Of a stretch of DNA of 64,000 bases, positions 44,455 to 56,687 are shown piece after piece. The notes under the pieces are model-generated. The model did not search any database. It had not been told where the DNA came from and was given only the letters and a program-made list of their open reading frames with translations. The stretch is from Oegoconia quadripuncta. Lineage: Eukaryota > Arthropoda > Insecta > Lepidoptera > Autostichidae. The stretch covers positions 17,625,151 through 17,689,150 of the forward strand of contig OX438755.1 in NCBI GenBank assembly GCA_949316235.1, in the 5' to 3' direction. The position numbers and the translations under genes are program-made. How positions within the stretch are numbered: the stretch's first letter is position 1; each line of letters starts with the position of its first letter.

Positions 44455-44512
44455 TCGTTTTTGATTAGCGAAGTTAAGCAATGTCTGGTGGGGTCAATCC
44501 TTGGATGGATGA
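44455..44512 (+). repeat. 5S rRNA-derived fragment (SINE3-like)
   Basis: TTAGCGAAGTTAAGCAATGT then GGGGTCAATCCTTGGATGGA and TGATAAC line up with the insect 5S rRNA internal promoter region (GAAGTTAAGCAAC...AGTACTTGGATGGGTGACC). A diverged piece (GATTAGCTAAGGTAAGCAAT) is at about 47667. Confidence 0.6.
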
Positions 44513-44664
44513 TAACGAAAGTGTAAAACACCTTCGAAAATGAAAGGGTATATCATACACTTTCTTAGCTTTCAGGCCGTGGTTTTGCCTGCATAAAATC
44601 GTACATAGATCGCGAACTTGTTCAGTAGCTTTATCCTGTTTGTTCCAGGCTAGCTAACATCATT

Positions 44665-45315
44665 CCGATGGTATGTCTCTCATTCCATGGAAGCGTGGGA
44701 GGTCGCTAGTTTGGGATGCTACTTATAGCCCCCACCTCCAGAAGTGTAGGAGCCGCGGCAGTGGCTGGGCAGAAATACGCAGACAGGGCTATGAATTTCT
44801 GCCCTTTGGGGTAGAGACTGGAGCCGTGTGGACCGGAGGCGCATCAGCTTTTCAAAGATCGCGTCTGGTAGAAGTAACGGATGATCAGAGGGCTGGCAGT
44901 GATAAACATGATGTCAATACAAGAAATAAAGATAAACTTGCAGGTCACATAAGTCGCCTCCACAAAGTCAGTAATTCATTCAAAGGGTTATGTATACGCT
45001 TTTTCAATAAAGTTCCTGTTGATATACAAAATCTTCCTCTCAATAAATTTAAAGATACTATAAAACAGAAACTTATTAAGAAAGCATATTATAAAATATC
45101 AGATTATTTAGATGATAAACAATCATGGACATAACCAGCCCGTTCGCATAACCAGGCTATTTCACAATTAATAATGAAATGTTATAATATAAAATAATAA
45201 TTTTGTAATATAAAACCTTTTTTTAAAAGAGCGACCTCTCGAGTTTCTTGCTTGTTCTTCTCAGGCGAAAATTGCCTTTTGAACAAGCAGTAGCTTTAAA
45301 AATGTAAAATTGTTG
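44665..45315 (+). pseudogene. Chimeric LINE fragments, ORF2 C-terminus with 3' UTR
   Basis: The second part reads NTRNKDKLAGHISRLHKVSN, SFKGLCIRFFNKVPVDIQNL, FKDTIKQKLIKKAYYKI, the typical C-terminus of Jockey-like ORF2, then a 3' UTR shared with 21005-21365 (minus) and 46325-47140 (minus). The first part (GYEFLPFGVETGAVWTGGAS) resembles an ORF2 end from another LINE, so two fragments seem joined near 44890. Confidence 0.7.
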
Positions 45316-45437
45316 TGTTTATCTATAACGTGAACTTATGTTTCAGGGGCCCTTCTTTTTATATCTTTTTTAGTATGTTTTTATTAATACCTTTCATTAT
45401 GTCGTCTATTGTTTAATGATAAATATATTTGTACCTA

Positions 45438-45665
45438 CTAACTTTCCGCCAGCGGCTTAGCCTGCCTGGAATAGCTTTATCGCGGATATGTTTAATTTCT
45501 TTATCCCGCGGGAACATTCAAAGTGGTAAAAAGGTTAAAAGAATCGTCTCTTAATCCAGGATATATTCTACCTATATATCAAATTTCAACCAAATCCATT
45601 CATCCGTTTCGCCTTGATTGAACAGCAAACAAACAAACATCCAAACTTTCGCATTTATAATATTA
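45438..45665 (+). repeat. Dispersed repeat copy
   Basis: CAGCGGCTTAGCCTGCCTGG, CATCCGTTTCGCCTTGATTG, TTTATAATATTAGTTGAT. Confidence 0.7.
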
Positions 45666-45807
45666 GTTGATAGATTATAGATCATTTCAAGATTTTGGGA
45701 ACGCTTACACCGATATTCTTCAAACACGGCAAAGAATCATCTCGCAAATACCAGTTTACGAAAATTAAAAGCCGTTTTCAAATCGTTTCAGCCGTTTTGC
45801 CACTACA

Positions 45808-45970
45808 AATGGTAAATGTTTGTGTGATGAATATGAACATTTATTCCTGAGTTATGGATGTTTATATAAATATTTATGTATGTTTATCCGTTATCTAGTA
45901 TCCATAGTACAAGCTTTGCTTAGTTTGGGACTGGATGATTGGTGTAAGTGTCTGAAATATTTATTTAAAA
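45808..45970 (+). mobile_element. SINE-C body and tail
   Basis: GGTAAATGTTTGTGTGATGA, TTTATTCCTGAGTTATGGAT, TTTGGGACTGGATGATTGGT. The head is missing. Smaller pieces lie at 16177-16208 and 42396-42440. Confidence 0.65.
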
Positions 45971-46324
45971 AAAAAATCACACAGCCATAGTTTAGAGACC
46001 CCTTTAGCGTCGGCGGTTAATACCCAATTGCTGTATCAATAATGAGTAGGTATATTTGCTTTATTTCTCGATACTTCTCTCCATTCTCTCGATGCTACGA
46101 TAGTATCGGTACGGCGCGTCGCTAACTTCCGACGTCTGTTGCTATCTGTATAATATAGCGAGAAAGCTGTAACCGTTTTAGCGAGTGCATCGTTCGGATC
46201 TCATTTAGCGACAGTTATATTTGATTTCTTTTTGATGGTTTATTAAGGTAGCCACTGCATAAGTAATAATACTTATATTTAGGAAAGCGTTCGCTAGTGG
46301 TGCAAGAACATTAAGTAGGTATTT

Positions 46325-47140
46325 TGTCCGCTCAGAAGAACAAGCATGAAATTCGAGACGTTGCTCTTTTAAAAAGAGGTTTTTATAGAAAGAAAGAAAT
46401 TATTTGTTTGCCAGAATACAGTTTACAAGGTCTGAAAAGAAATTTAGGAAACATGGTATTCAATCTGCATGCAGATGTGCAAAATATGATTTGTGACACT
46501 TTACATAGCATTCTGATAATTATATTAGGAAAAAGTTTTATATTTCATTATTAATGAATTAGCCTGGCATGCGAACGAGCTGGTTATGTCCAGGGATGAT
46601 TATCATCTAAATACGAGTAGTCTGATATTTTATGCTTATATATAAAGCTATTATAAATAAATAAATATTTCGGACACTTACACCAATCATCTAGTCCCAA
46701 ACTAAGCAAAGCTTGTGCTATGGATACTAGATAACGGATAAACATACATAAATATTTATATAAACATCCAAGACTCGGGAATAAATGTTCGTATTCATCA
46801 TACAAACATTTACCCGTCGCGGGACTCGAACCCGCAACCGTTGGTTTCGCTGATTATATATTATAATATGCTTTCTTAATAACTTTCTGTTTTATAGTAT
46901 CTTTAAATTTATTGAAAGGAAGATTTTTATATCAACAGGAATCTTATTGAAAAAGCGTATATTAACCCTTTGAATGAATTACTGACTTTGCGGAGGCAAC
47001 TTATGCGACCTGCAAGTTTATATTTATTTCTTGTATTGACATAATGTTTATCACTATTTTTCCACCTGTAAGTCGTTGACATGCCGAACATTCGTGCTAA
47101 ACGGTTTGACTGTTCATATTCAATACGAACAGCCAAGGCA
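46325..47140 (-). mobile_element. LINE 3' fragment interrupted by a SINE-C copy
   Basis: 3' UTR (46560-46640) and ORF2 C-terminus (NTRNKYKLAGRISCLRKVSN, SFKGL at 46930-47060, minus) of the same family as 44890-45310. A SINE-C copy sits at about 46655-46850: AATATGCTTTCTTAATAA resumes after it where the family expects it. Confidence 0.7.
46655..46850 (-). mobile_element. SINE-C inserted in a LINE
   Basis: ATTTCGGACACTTACACCAA, GTCCCAAACTAAGCAAAGCT, CGGGACTCGAACCCGCAACC. Full-length minus copy. Confidence 0.75.
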
Positions 47141-47796
47141 AGGAACTACTTTATGACGTCAGTCTTTCCGAAATGCTTGCTAAAATCTTCGACAGCAGGT
47201 TGAATTTGTTGGATTTGCATGCTTCAAATGCGTATCAAGTCAATCATAAGAAAAACTGCTTCAGCAAGATACAAAATAGACCAACACAATACAAGTTCCA
47301 CATCTATCAAACGAAAAATATTTTTTCGTTAAAACAGCGCACATGTATTTTGCGTGCATAGTTTAATCACTCCGTAGTCCCCAGAGCTTTCCAATCGGTC
47401 CGTGCGGGCCACTGGGCCGTTAAATTGGTGCCCCCGTGTTTTGAGCCGCGCTGAGATGCGACCCGCATTTTGCGCCCCAGCCCGTTGACGCTCTGGGAAT
47501 TTTAGCTGATTAAGACTGAAAAGAGCTGGGGACTGGGAAATTGCTGATGATATTATTTGATAGACGGTTCGATTCTTACAAAGACAAATGTAATTGTGAT
47601 GTGGGTAGGTATTACTCAGTGAAAACTATAACTACTAGCAGAGCAGTCGCATTCACTATTCGATTTCGATTAGCTAAGGTAAGCAATTTGAATTTTGAAT
47701 TGAAAAATTTATTTCAGACCAGGTCCATAGATATTAGTATACACTGACTTACAGACTATGTTAGTATATCACAAACGTCGCAAAAATTAACAGATT

Positions 47797-48640
47797 TTAT
47801 TTATTTTTTTCACATTTAAGGTGAGTTTTCACCCAGTTCCATAGGAGGGGGGAATCCCACCTGTCCACAAACACGTTCAGGATGCTGTTGGCGGTTGACC
47901 GCAAGCGCGCCAGCAAAGAGGCGCAGCGCTTTCGCACTAGCGCCTCAAAACTGTCGACTCGCGCCTCCGCGAGCATTCCTGACGCACTACAGCGCCACGG
48001 TAACCCCAAGAGCACCCTGAACGCGTTATTGTACTGGACACGCAGATCGCTGAACGCCCGCCGAGTAAATTTAGTCCACAGGCTGCACGCATAAAAAGAC
48101 TGGCAAAATGCCTTAAAAAGCGTGATTTTTACTGGCCTAGTGCAACGTGCAAACCTGCGGGCCAACATGTTACAGCGGACTGCCAGCGACCTACGTTCCC
48201 GATCAATGTCGACGTTATCCTTGAGATCCTCGGTGACCCAGTGACCCAAGTATTTAAACCTCTGTACTCGACTTAGTGGAGAACCCGAGAGTAAGAGTTC
48301 TGGCAAGTGCGAGTACGTCAAAGTACCGGACTTGAAGACTAGCCATTCACTTTTACCGGTATTGTACTTGAGCCCATGCGCCACCGCGTAAGACTCGCAG
48401 ATCGACAGAAGCTTCCTTAATGCGCCAATAGATGGGCTCAGCAGCACCATGTCATCAGCGTAACTTATGTTGTTAATACAAACACCGTCTATGTGACATC
48501 CAACTTTGGCGCTGCTGAGCTCACCCAATAGCTTATTTACATAAAGATTAAATAGGCGAGGGGAGCTCAGCCCCCCCTGTCTTACCCCACATTTCAACCC
48601 GAATTCGTTCGAGTATGAGCCTGCAATGCAATATTTGGCG
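47797..48640 (-). pseudogene. Non-LTR retrotransposon reverse transcriptase fragment
   Basis: Open frame of about 280 residues. GVRQGGLSSPRLFNLYVNKL and NISYADDMVLLSPS are RT motifs with the YADD active site; YNTGKSEWLVF and FKYLGHWVTEDLKD follow, then the thumb and connection region. The N-terminal half of RT and any endonuclease are missing. The upstream frame enters a 5S-rRNA-like stretch at about 48640, so the apparent start MPLVVTHPTT is not LINE protein. Clade uncertain (Jockey/CR1-like group). Confidence 0.85.
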
Positions 48641-48755
48641 GGGTTAGTCGTTGGATGGGTGACCACTAGCGGCATTTTAAAGTGTTAAATAGTCGGTCCC
48701 GGTTTTCTTCAAATAAAGGCAGTCGATAAGCTAAGTCGGTAGCTTAGTTTTTAAG
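48633..48755 (+). repeat. 5S rRNA-derived fragment fused to LINE
   Basis: GGCGGGGTTAGTCGTTGGAT, GGGTGACCACTAGCGGCATT, TTAAA...GTCGGTCCCGGTTTT. The first 26 bases match 5S rRNA box C; the continuation matches the 59.8 kb copy. Confidence 0.6.
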
Positions 48756-48814
48756 CCCCTGACTGACATGTGGAGGTCATCTTATTTAAGTCTACACAAG
48801 AAAAAAAAAGTTAG

Positions 48815-48957
48815 TAAACACAACAATGCTATTAACATTGCTGTTTGGCGGCAGATCAACGTTGGTGGTAGGTACATGACCTGCCCGGGGATCAAACCTG
48901 GACCTCCAAAATTGGGAGACTGTGTCTCCTCCCCTGAGCCACCTCCTCGTAATTTTG
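48815..48957 (-). mobile_element. Divergent SINE-A-like fragment
   Basis: AACAATGCTATTAACATTGC, TGTTTGGCGGCAGATCAACG and GGGGATCAAACCTGGACCTC followed by CCCTGAGCCACCTCC: the mid-body matches SINE-A, the head is diverged. Confidence 0.5.
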
Positions 48958-49852
48958 GTAAACTTTGGTAAAGCGAAATTTGACAACCCTAGATCCATCT
49001 GACCGCTGCCAGCGATCCGAAACATGCCTATGGTGATGTTTTTAGAATCAGAATAAAAATTGTTTATTGCCTCAGATCTATACAATTTGGACACAATTGA
49101 AATACCTATATCTTATTATTATTTGGCCACATAATTAAATGGTACTTGAACATTGGGCAACAGGAAACGAGTCAGCTTGTGCTGCACCAGAAACCGTCCG
49201 TACCGAGTTCCGTACAGCGCTGATTTTCAGCCACTCTCCCTGAGATGTTATGCGGGAGTGGTGGCCCGAGGGCTACACAAATTGAAAAAATATGAATGAA
49301 GACAAATATCTTACATGTACATAGACAGATAACATTTGACCTAGATAAACCAAAAATAACAATAATTGCCAGTATCCTAGTTATCCAACAATAATAAATA
49401 ACGTAAGGCCAATTTGAAATTTAAATTATTTCCGTTTCTAAAATAGGTACTCTTACAAAGCCACATAATTAGTACACTTAATATTTTATTTATAATGGGG
49501 GTTTATGGATGAATCTGTGTGCGTGTGTACGTGTATATGTGTTGGTTGTATAACGTACGGCAAAAATTTACTGACAGGGCTACGTTTACTGGAAAAAATC
49601 TTTCAGACTCAAAAGTTTCCAATAGGCATGTTTCAAGTCTTGTGCAAGAACTTGTTTTTTTTAGCTTTAAAGGACTCTACATTCATCCTCTTTGGCAGAG
49701 GAGCTGGCAAGACATTACATATTCTTGCTGCATTAAACTTGAAACATATACCTGATGGATTTGTGTGAACTGATTTTCAACAGGTTTAGTGAAGCAGATC
49801 GTAGGCTTTTATGTTATATCATCGACGTGCCCCTATGCTGTTCTATGTAATA

Positions 49853-50025
49853 TCGACGACCGATTGGTGTATTGGATAGTGACCCTAACCGCGAAACCAA
49901 CGGTTGCGGGTTCGAATCCCGCGACGGATAAATGTTTGTATGATGAATATGAACATTTATTCCCGAGTCATGGATGTTTATATAAATATTTATGAATTAG
50001 TTAGTTTGGGACTAAATGAGTCCTT
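49853..50025 (+). mobile_element. SINE-C, tRNA-headed
   Basis: CGACCGATTGGTGTATTGGA (A box), GCGGGTTCGAATCCCGCGAC (B box), GATGAATATGAACATTTATT, CCCGAGTCATGGATGTTTAT and GTTTGGGACTAAATGA. Confidence 0.75.
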
Positions 50026-50090
50026 TTTGTTTTAGGTAGCTCAAAGAGGACAAAGATCTGTGTGCGAATTGTGAGTTTTGTCTCGTTTTT

Positions 50091-50221
50091 AACTTTACCA
50101 TCGCGTTCGCGTTTACGAAAAAAGTCCCTATGAAAAAAATCGTTTTGCAACCTATCCGCTAAAGGCGCTGCACACTTCTGCATACAAATCGTCAAGCAAA
50201 CGTGAACGCGGTAGTAAAGTT
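50091..50221. mobile_element. Inverted repeat, about 130 bp
   Basis: AACTTTACCATCGCGTTCGC, GTTTACG...CAAACGTGAACGCGGTAGTA, AAGTT. Arms imperfect. No duplication identified. Confidence 0.5.
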
Positions 50222-51275
50222 CACTCCGCCCTCAGAATTGATACTGGTCAATCTCATTCAGCGGAATATCTGCAAAACCGAGTACTAAACCATAAAATAA
50301 AAAGCTAAAGTCTTCATACTTTAGGTAAGGATATTAATAATTGTTACGCTGTTCTACTATTAACAACGCACCCTGTATTGTACATCCCTCCAATATTGTG
50401 TAACACGAACCAAAGAGGGTTCTCATCATTATACAAACAAAGTAACATTATATTTCCTCTCGTATAACAGATAATCCAGTATTAATAGTGAGTCTGGCCC
50501 GATGCCAGTATACCCCTACTACGAGACCCCATTCATTAAACAGAGCTGTAGTGAGAGGTTTTATGTCACGGTTGAAACAGTGCCAGAAATGGGATTTGGA
50601 ATAATGCATTTTTGTTGTAGTTTCCGCCGCTAGTAGGTAGAATACTAACTAAAATGTATGTTACGTGAAAAGTGCACACACATTTTCTATTCTTCATAAT
50701 AAAAATGTAAGAAAAGTTTTAGTAAAATTACACGCAACGAGTTCTTAGAAATTAATAATTAATATAAACAATAAATTATACATTAAAAATACAAGATTTT
50801 AATGTTTCGTCATGATTATCACATATTAAGTACAACGAGCAACATAATGTCCATCAAAGAGGTAAAGTGGCAATCTTCTGGCTCCATCTTCAGACATTCA
50901 TCATGTGTAATGGAAATCCTCCTCCAGTCCTCATAGCAACAAACTAAACTAGGCCAAATTCGATTATCTTGCCATTTGCCACCGGGATCGGCTCCATCAT
51001 CAGCTCAGCTCGTTGGTACCACAATATTGCATTGTCACCGAACTTATATAAATGTACCAAATTTCAGCTCAATTACATATCAGCGAGTGGTTGAAAAATG
51101 CTTTGCAAATTTTGAAACGGACAACTTACATACGAACATTGCAAACTAAATAAAAGCTTCTAAAAAAAGAGTCAAAAAGTCAAAAAAATATATATTCAAT
51201 GTACGATAGAAATATATTACTGATTGAAAGTAAATTTTTTTAAACCAGGGTGATTCCAGCTGCAAAGAAACATAA

Positions 51276-51423
51276 TGGTGTCGATTCGGATGTACACCAA
51301 CTAAACTAAAACCAGTTTTGGAGTGGTGCCGTCGCATCGTACTGTTCCAGGGAGAAAGAGACAGTACTACTTTAAAACTAGTTTTAGTTTAGTTTACTTG
51401 GTGCACATCCGAATCGACACCAA
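51276..51423. mobile_element. Same MITE family, copy 3
   Basis: 148 bp, TGGTGTCGATTCGGATGTAC...GTGCACATCCGAATCGACAC, inner AACTAAAACCAGTTTTGGAG / CTTTAAAACTAGTTTTAGTT. Confidence 0.8.
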
Positions 51424-51774
51424 TATCTAATAATAACACAATTAGTACATAATTATACTTCCCACCAGCCCGCTTATTGTCAACTTTAACAGCTTTCCGA
51501 ACGCGGCTTCTCCCGCATGGAAGTACTATGTAAGTCCTCGTAAGTTACCTCTTGGGAACTTATTTATTTATTACTGGGATAAAAGTATCCTATATGTTCT
51601 TCTTGCACATTTCTTGCATATTTTATAACTAGTAATAGTTGGATGGATTAGATTCAAATATTAGTTGGATAAACTTCATCAGCAACTGTCCAATTCCACC
51701 AATAGCGTAACAAGGTTAAAGTCACAAATTGTAAATTCTGTAGTAACACTAAAAATAGTGAGATTTTACATAAG

Positions 51775-51880
51775 TATTATAATCCTACCACGCATGTTCA
51801 AAAGGCAATTTACCCCTAAGTAGAACAAGCAAGCAAGGTTTGCTTTTTAACAACAGGTTTTTATATTATAATAGGTACGA
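51775..51880 (-). mobile_element. LINE 3' UTR fragment
   Basis: TGTTCAAAAGGCAATTTACC, CCTAAGTAGAACAAGCAAGC and GGTTTTTATATTATAATAG match the 3' UTR of the 21005-21365 family. Confidence 0.5.
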
Positions 51881-53179
51881 CATACTAATTATTATCGATG
51901 ATTATTCTCCAACCTCAATGCACCTTGAGATTATGTGGTGAATTTAACCAACTGAATAGTGAGATCCCACCCATTGATATCTTTCATGATTCATTAGTTA
52001 CAAAAGAAAAAATGCCCAACATTTTCGGAAGCAACATGCTTAGATTGTGGTGTTGTTTGTTTAATTAATGTTGTTTACAGTTTGTTCCGTTCTCCGGCCA
52101 CCTGAGCCCCATTTGTCACACATTTGGCCTTATCAGATCTAATACTACATGAATCTATTTGTTATTGTGAGTTGTAACATAGTATAAGGTGTATCTTATA
52201 AAAATAAAATGCCTTAAATAAAAATAAAATATTTGCAAGCGATTTTCAATCGAGAACTCTTGGTTAAGTTTACAATTTTCGCACACTCTTTACCGAGTCC
52301 ACCGCAATATATTCACGCCCCCTATTCTGTAGTGTCAAGAGTTTCCTTTTAGCATTTGTCCGGAGTGGAATTCGTCTGGTTGTTTACGAAATGAGCTTAG
52401 AATTTAAATGGCAAATTGCTGGAAAATTACCAGCATTTCGTAGTCTTTTTCAACGTAACAGCAGCTAATGTAACTGAAACGATGTTATCCAGTTATTGGC
52501 TGCAGGTGTGCCTAACCTCGATATCAATATTCGAATGATTTGAAGGATTGTTATTCACAATAATAACACGTATAATTTTATTATTATAATCCAAAATTAG
52601 ACCTATGTTTTGTTCATTTATAAACCAATTATATATAATTTCGGTTTTATGGTAGTTCTGAATTTATTTAAATAAAATTGAAAATGTCTATTGGAATCTC
52701 ATTATTGAAGCGGAATTGTCCCTTAAATGATTCAGGTGTTGTTTTTACATTATGCATGTCACAATTTTTTTAACAATTCTAGATTTATTCTTACAGAAGT
52801 ACTCTTCATAAATATATTGCGAAGCTAATGTTAATATATTGATTTCCTAAAATTTATGCCTAAGAGACACCCTGGGGCCCAATTTATAAATCGCCCGAAC
52901 GGCTCGCATCTGCAGAACAAATATGACCGCGTGTGAATCAATTAAGTAGATTGCTTCACCATTTAAGTCAAACTTGGGAATCTTTGGTAAATGACAGATC
53001 CGCAACTTTTATTACTTACTTGTTTCGCAATCTGTCATTTACAAAAGTTTTTACAAGTTCGCCGTGGATTGGACACTTTCGTAAGAATTTCTACAAGACA
53101 CAAGATTTTACGCATATTTAGCCATATTCACATGTGAATTTCTTATTGAAGCAATTTATATGTGAATGTACAGAAACGT

Positions 53180-53580
53180 GGTCGGTTACTATGGGCCTCA
53201 TAGGAAGGCGCAAGGTCACCAATAGGACAATGGAGAGAGCTATGCTAGGAGTCTACCAGCGTCAAATCTGAAATGAGGAGGTCCGCAGGAGAGCCAAAGG
53301 GACCGATATAGCTTGAAGAATTGCCAAACTTAAGTGCGCAGTGGGCGGGGCACATTGCTCTGTCGTTGGGGCGGAAAGATTCTCGAGTAGCGACCACGCA
53401 CCGGAAAACGCAGCGTGGGCAGGCCCCCCACGGGGTGGTCCGACAATTTGGTAAATATCGCGGGAAGCCGCTGGATGCGGGCAGCGCCGGACCGATCGTT
53501 GTGGAGATCCTTGAGGTGAGGCCTTTGTCCAGCAGTGGACGTCTTTCGGCTGATATGATGATGATGACGACATGTGAATG
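53180..53580 (+). pseudogene. RTE-clade LINE, ORF2 C-terminus, second copy
   Basis: Same family as 3085-3440: NRTMERAMLGV, NEEVRRRAKGTDIA and RIAKLKCA across stops and frameshifts, ending TCCAGCAGTGGACGTCTTTC, GATATGATGATGATGACGAC. The opposite-strand ORFs here are shadows. Confidence 0.75.
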
Positions 53581-53984
53581 TGACTAAAACATATCATCTG
53601 TGTCAGTTTGAGTGCCGGAAACTACACAGTATTCAAAAAATCTAAATTATCTGAACCTCAGGTAATGTCTGCAGTTTTGAAAGCGCAATTTGAAATGAAA
53701 TAATTTATGTACCACCCCACTACCTACCTTACATAATTAATGGTGACTACGTCAATCGATCCCTTAATCGCGCTATTATTCCAGAATATAGCCATACCGT
53801 AATATATTTGGGTGCTCCAAATATTTAAAGTTTAGTGCTTGAAGCAATATCCACGGCTCCACTTCCGATATATGTATAAAGAAAAACACACGTGACACGT
53901 GCCATCACCGTAAAAACGTGCAAATCTTATGGCAGATAGGTAGTAGCTTGGACATACTGACTGACAGATAAACTTTTATTATTT

Positions 53985-54110
53985 GTGTAGTTTATTAACC
54001 ATCTGGTATCTATAATACAAGCCTAGTTGCTTAGTGTGGAACTAGATGGCGCTGTGTGTATGTATGTATTTATGTATTTATTTGTATGTATTTATTTATT
54101 TATTATTTCC
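53985..54110 (+). mobile_element. SINE-B 3' part
   Basis: TTAACCATCTGGTATCTATA, GAACTAGATGGCGCTGTGTG and (TATT)n/(TTTA)n tail. Confidence 0.7.
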
Positions 54111-54697
54111 AGTAGATTTAAATTGAAATTAAAAAAAAACAAAAAAAAAAAACTTTTTTCGCGCCACATCTGTTCAACAAACAAGAAAACCAAAAAAAAA
54201 AGAAAAGATCACAAAATTATTAGATGTGGTGGACTGGAGCCTGAGCTAGAGTTTAAAAGTCTGTATTTCAGGACTCCAGGCCTCCACCCAGCGGATTGGA
54301 ACTAAAAATTTACAAGCAAAAGGACTTATACAAAAAATATGAAAGAACTTTTGGAGTTTGATGTTTTTTGATGAACAGTCCTATAGTGAGCCTTGAGTGA
54401 CACCCACGGGAACAAACGGGGTGGTTTCACAAATTATGTACAATCTTTATCTAGGTTGGGGTTAATGTGAACAGACTCGATGTAGGCATTATTCAAAGCA
54501 TACTAGTTGTTCCTACTTCTGACGCAACTTTGTCCTTGTGTAGTCTGATGAACGTTTGTCATCAATAATTCTCTCTTTCGCTATTTAGGTTAGGTACAAT
54601 GGGATTGACATATCGAAAGGATAAAAATGCCAAAATAAAGATTAAAAAAAATCTAGGTTGGGTGTAGTTGCAGTAAGTGTTCAAAATATTTATTTCT

Positions 54698-54917
54698 AGC
54701 TTTCGCTTCGCCTGCGTGGAATAACTTTATCACGGAAATTTGTTTATCCCGCGGGAACTACTCAATTTATCGGGATAAAAAGTATCCTATGTTTTAATCC
54801 AGGGTATATTCTACCTATATACCAAATTTCATTCAAATCTGTTCATCCGTTTCGCCGTGATTGAGCAACAAACAAACAAACGTCCAAACTTTCGCATTCA
54901 TAATATTAGTTAGATTT
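54698..54917 (+). repeat. Dispersed repeat copy
   Basis: TTTCGCTTCGCCTGCGTGGA, GTATCCTATGTTTTAATCCA, GGGTATATTCTACCTATATA, TCATAATATTAGTTAGAT. Confidence 0.72.
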
Positions 54918-55416
54918 ATAATAGTTTTAAAAGGACATTATGTAAATATTTATCAGTCAAGTAAAATATCACACCCGACACGTTTATTTCCAGTGTCTCC
55001 TGCTATAGTTTTGCTAACTATAACATTTGTTTATTTTGGAAAATGTATTATTATTTCAGCGACTGTATAAATTACCTTTATGACGCTATAACGTTATTAG
55101 CTAACGTATAACGTTACATAGTAAATTCAAGAACAGTAGGGACAGCAAGCTTAGAGCCTCTTGAGAAGAAATGAGTTATTTCCAGACGACCAAGTAAGTT
55201 TTTAAAATAATATTTATCAAGATTTTTCAAACTAAATTATAATAATTGTTCAGTAGTCTAGTCGTTGAAAAGCAATGCTGAGCAAACCCGGGGTAAAACA
55301 AGTTAGTTATTTAAGTCACCTTTTTAGTTATACTTAAACTTATCATTTATTATTATAGCATGTGTAATTATTGTACTAATTATTAAGAAATAAACTACAA
55401 TTCATTCGATTCTTGT

Positions 55417-55665
55417 GACGACGTGTTTGGTGTAGTAGTTAAGATAAGGTCGCAGGTGCGAATCCAGCTAATGGTATATTTTTATACGATGAATGATACG
55501 TGTACCCGTGTTATGGGTGTTTTCATTTATATATGTATATTTTACAAAAATAAATGTATTTGTTTATCAATCATCTGGTATCCAAAATGCAATCCTAGTT
55601 GCTTAGAGTGTAACTAGATAGCGCTGTGTGTATGTTCAAGGATATTTATTTATATCCATATATTA
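55417..55665 (+). mobile_element. SINE-B copy
   Basis: GACGTGTTTGGTGTAGTAGT, degraded B box GTGCGAATCCAGC, tail AACTAGATAGCGCTGTGTGT. The predicted ORF at 55423-55617 is chance. Confidence 0.78.
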
Positions 55666-56129
55666 TTATGGAAAGGTCAACGGTTTGTAAAATATCGAAA
55701 GTGCTTTTAATCGGATCAAAGGGGGCCCAAGAATTAACAGACACTTTCCTTCATTTGTTTATGTGTATACTGTGCCACTGAGTTTAGTGAGGTTATCGTC
55801 GAACGTTATTATCGTTAATATTGAAATACCAATACTATTCTAACTTCGCTTTCAAGCACTTATTTCAATGAAATGAATGAAATATCACTTATTGAATAAA
55901 CGTTATAATATACGAGTATATATATTATTAGCGTTAGTTCCACCACAGTCCAATAGCCTATAGTAGGCCATTGTTACACATAACTTCCATTGAAGGATTT
56001 GCCCTAAACGCTGGGTGGGTTGGCGCTCTCAATACTATTTTTTTATACCGTTTTAATATGCAACAGATTCTCAAGCGTCAACTTAAGGTCACATCAATCT
56101 TAAGAACGGTTTATTAATATGGTCCCAAA

Positions 56130-56306
56130 TGTTATTAACGTTGCCGTTTGGCGGCAGATTTAAATGGTGGTAGCTAGCCAGGCGGACATTTAAAATGCCC
56201 TACCACCAGCCAAATCGAGTACTAAATATGTACCCCGTTGGGGATCGAACCCGCGACCTCCGATTTGTAAACCCTATGTTGTTTACATTGAGTCACGGAG
56301 GCGGTT
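56130..56306 (-). mobile_element. SINE-A head half, minus
   Basis: AATGTTATTAACGTTGCCGT to GAGTCACGGAGGCGG, with B box GGGGATCGAACCCG. The 3' half is missing. Confidence 0.75.
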
Positions 56307-56687
56307 CCTATATGTTCACGATATCTTAGTCGTCTTTCATGACACGCAAAGGAAGGACGCCCTATTCTACACTGCCGGGAACCTCATGCCAGTTAATCAG
56401 TATGTCAACATGTCCTAATTACAACACCGCTTCGGAAAAGGAAAAAATCTCTTAGAAAAAAAGCCGCGCAAGAAATTCAACGATTCTTTATTCTTTCTAT
56501 TCTCTTTTGTTAGTATTTCGTAAAAAAAGAGGGCAACACAAGAAAATATATGGAATAATCCCGGTGTGTGCATATTTCAGAAACTATTTGACGTACAAAC
56601 GTTAATTGTTGTTACACATAGCGCCATCTAGTTCCCACACTAAGCAACTAGGTTTGTAGTATAGATACCAGATGGTTGATATACTAC

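Larger units (their letters stand above)
50230..53170. other. Unassigned stretch with one MITE and one LINE relic
   Basis: Apart from 51276-51423, the repeat piece at about 51480-51600 and 51775-51880, no gene or family was recognised. A hairpin-like pair (AATGACAGATCCGCAA / GCAATCTGTCATT) is at about 52990-53040. Confidence 0.5.

Noticed and set aside
53262..53597. Minus ORF of 111 aa and plus ORF of 88 aa
   Set aside because: Shadows of the RTE ORF2 remnant, whose true frame is recognisable but broken.
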